A stretch of 5,290 nucleotides of DNA, from NCBI GenBank assembly GCA_018716545.1, contig DVJU01000224.1, positions 1 through 5,290 of the forward strand, in the 5' to 3' direction. Source of the stretch: Scatomorpha pullicola. GTDB lineage: Bacteria > Bacillota > Clostridia > Oscillospirales > Oscillospiraceae. Both the position numbers and the translations under genes were made by a program. The notes under the pieces were generated by a model. That model ran no database searches, was not told where the DNA came from, and saw only the letters and a list, made by a program, of their open reading frames with translations. Position 1 is the stretch's first letter, and each line of letters begins with the position of its first letter. Below are positions 4,329-5,290 of the stretch, piece after piece.

Positions 4329-5290
4329 TTAGCCGGCGCGGTACTTGTCGACTATGGCGCGCATCTCGTCCCAGCTGTCCTCCATGCCCTTCACCAGCGT
4401 GAACTGGGTGCGAGCGCGATCCAGGTTCTGCTGCGGGCGCTGGATGTGGAAGTAGTGGTCGCCCTCGAGGTAGTCGGTGAGGAAGCGTATGCCGCACTCG
4501 AGCGTCATCAGCTTTGCGCCCCAGGGGAGGTAGTCAAGCTCGGCGTCCGTCAGCGCGCCGCCTGCGCCCTCCAGGAAGGCGCGGGTGTAGACCTCGTAGA
4601 GTCCGAGGTTGAAGCGGACCTTGCTCTGATCCGGCTCGTCCTCCTCGTTGTCGTTTGCCCCGAAGCGGATGGAATCGCCGAAGTCGTTTATCGAGAGGCC
4701 GGGCATGACGGTGTCCAGGTCTATGACGCAGACGCCCTCGCCGCTGGCGCGGTCTATGAGCACGTTGTTGAGCTTGGTGTCGTTGTGTGTGACGCGCAGC
4801 GGCAGCCTGCCCGCGCGCAGAGCCTCGAGCGCGACGGAGCAGTCGGCGGCGCGGGTCTCGACGAATTCCAGCTCGGGACCCACCTCGGCCACGCGGCCAA
4901 CGGAGTCGGCGGCCACGGCGGCGCGGAGCTTGGCCAGGCGGTCTTCGGTGTCATGGAAACGGGGTATGGTCTCGTAGAGCGTGCCGGCGTCGTATCCGCT
5001 CAGCTCGCGCTGGAAGCGGCCGAAGGCGCGTCCGGATGCCGCGAAAAGCTCCGGCGTCTCCGCATTTTGCAGGCACACCGTGCCCTCAATGAAGGGGTAG
5101 CAGCGCCAGACGCTGCCCTCGCTGTCAGTGTAATACAGCTCCCCGGCGGCGGTCTTGAACACGGTCAGCGTCTCCCGCGCGGGGTTGCCGCCCTCGGACG
5201 CGAGCCTCTCGCTGAGATATGCGGTCACGCCGGATATGTTGGCCATGACCTGCTCGGGGTGCTTGAACGCGGCGGAGCTAAGGCGCTGGA
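4329..5290 (-). CDS. APH-fold sugar kinase, N-acetylhexosamine 1-kinase-like (N-terminus beyond the window)
   Basis: This is an aminoglycoside phosphotransferase-fold kinase. Counting from the internal methionine at 5246, it has the catalytic loop VTHNDTKLNN (152-161, with D156 as probable base) and the metal-binding IDLDTVMPG (175-183), followed by NDFGDSIRFGAN (188-199). This combination resembles N-acetylhexosamine 1-kinase (NahK), which phosphorylates GlcNAc/GalNAc at C1 in the lacto-N-biose/galacto-N-biose pathway. The same subfamily is often annotated only as a phosphotransferase, so the substrate is uncertain. The ATG at 5246 is not the real start: the frame stays open to the edge and reads QRLSSAAFKHPEQVM before it, which continues the family's N-terminal lobe, and no ribosome binding site precedes that ATG. 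I see 319 residues; probably about 40 are missing. The gene ends in TAA before a strong terminator, so it is the last of its transcript. Confidence 0.85.
   Translation of the reverse strand, partial: QRLSSAAFKHPEQVMANISGVTAYLSERLASEGGNPARETLTVFKTAAGELYYTDSEGSVWRCYPFIEGTVCLQNAETPELFAASGRAFGRFQRELSGYDAGTLYETIPRFHDTEDRLAKLRAAVAADSVGRVAEVGPELEFVETRAADCSVALEALRAGRLPLRVTHNDTKLNNVLIDRASGEGVCVIDLDTVMPGLSINDFGDSIRFGANDNEEDEPDQSKVRFNLGLYEVYTRAFLEGAGGALTDAELDYLPWGAKLMTLECGIRFLTDYLEGDHYFHIQRPQQNLDRARTQFTLVKGMEDSWDEMRAIVDKYRAG

Noticed and set aside
1..5290. Signs of a mobile element, CRISPR array, defence or other novel gene cluster.
   Set aside because: No repeats arrayed as CRISPR, no transposase, integrase or inverted terminal repeats were seen; all sizeable genes belong to recognised families.

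Overview
This G+C-rich chromosomal segment most likely comes from an endospore-forming member of the Firmicutes (class Clostridia; the family cannot be fixed from this window). The reasons are a gpr-type spore germination protease, a class III fructose-1,6-bisphosphatase, a Soj/Spo0J-type ParAB pair with parS-like palindromes, strong AGGAGG ribosome binding sites, and the divergent gpr/rpsT pair that is also known from Bacillus.

Layout. Positions 1-54 hold the first codons of parB (minus strand, cut by the window edge), whose start overlaps the parA stop. parA (51-806, minus) has a textbook sigma-A promoter at 832-860. Just upstream of that promoter lie two parS-like palindromes (863-878 and 897-912); the second overlaps the end of gpr (913-1755, minus). 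A divergent intergenic region (1756-1934) carries a good sigma-A promoter for rpsT and a weak sigma-G-like candidate for gpr. rpsT (1935-2195, plus) faces fbp (2248-4128, minus), and a symmetrical hairpin at 2201-2233 can terminate both. fbp has its own sigma-A promoter (4159-4187). Upstream of it, a strong minus-strand terminator (4263-4304) ends a sugar-kinase-like gene (4329 to beyond 5290) that enters from the right edge.

How the genes relate. This is a set of core genes, not one pathway. ParA, ParB and parS act in chromosome segregation and origin placement, including in the forespore. GPR degrades small acid-soluble spore proteins at germination. S20 is a 30S ribosomal protein. Fbp is the gluconeogenic bisphosphatase. 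The last gene is an APH-fold small-molecule kinase related to N-acetylhexosamine 1-kinases. The three vegetative promoters I can read (parA, rpsT, fbp) all have 17-bp spacers.

The most interesting part is 807-917, where the parA promoter, two parS-like sites and the gpr stop codon are packed into about 110 bp with no obvious terminator between gpr and parA. I see no mobile element, CRISPR array, tRNA, rRNA or riboswitch, and no convincing undescribed system. No gene-free stretch exceeds 300 bases. The longest is about 200 bases (4129-4328), which holds the fbp promoter and the kinase terminator and otherwise nothing I can identify.
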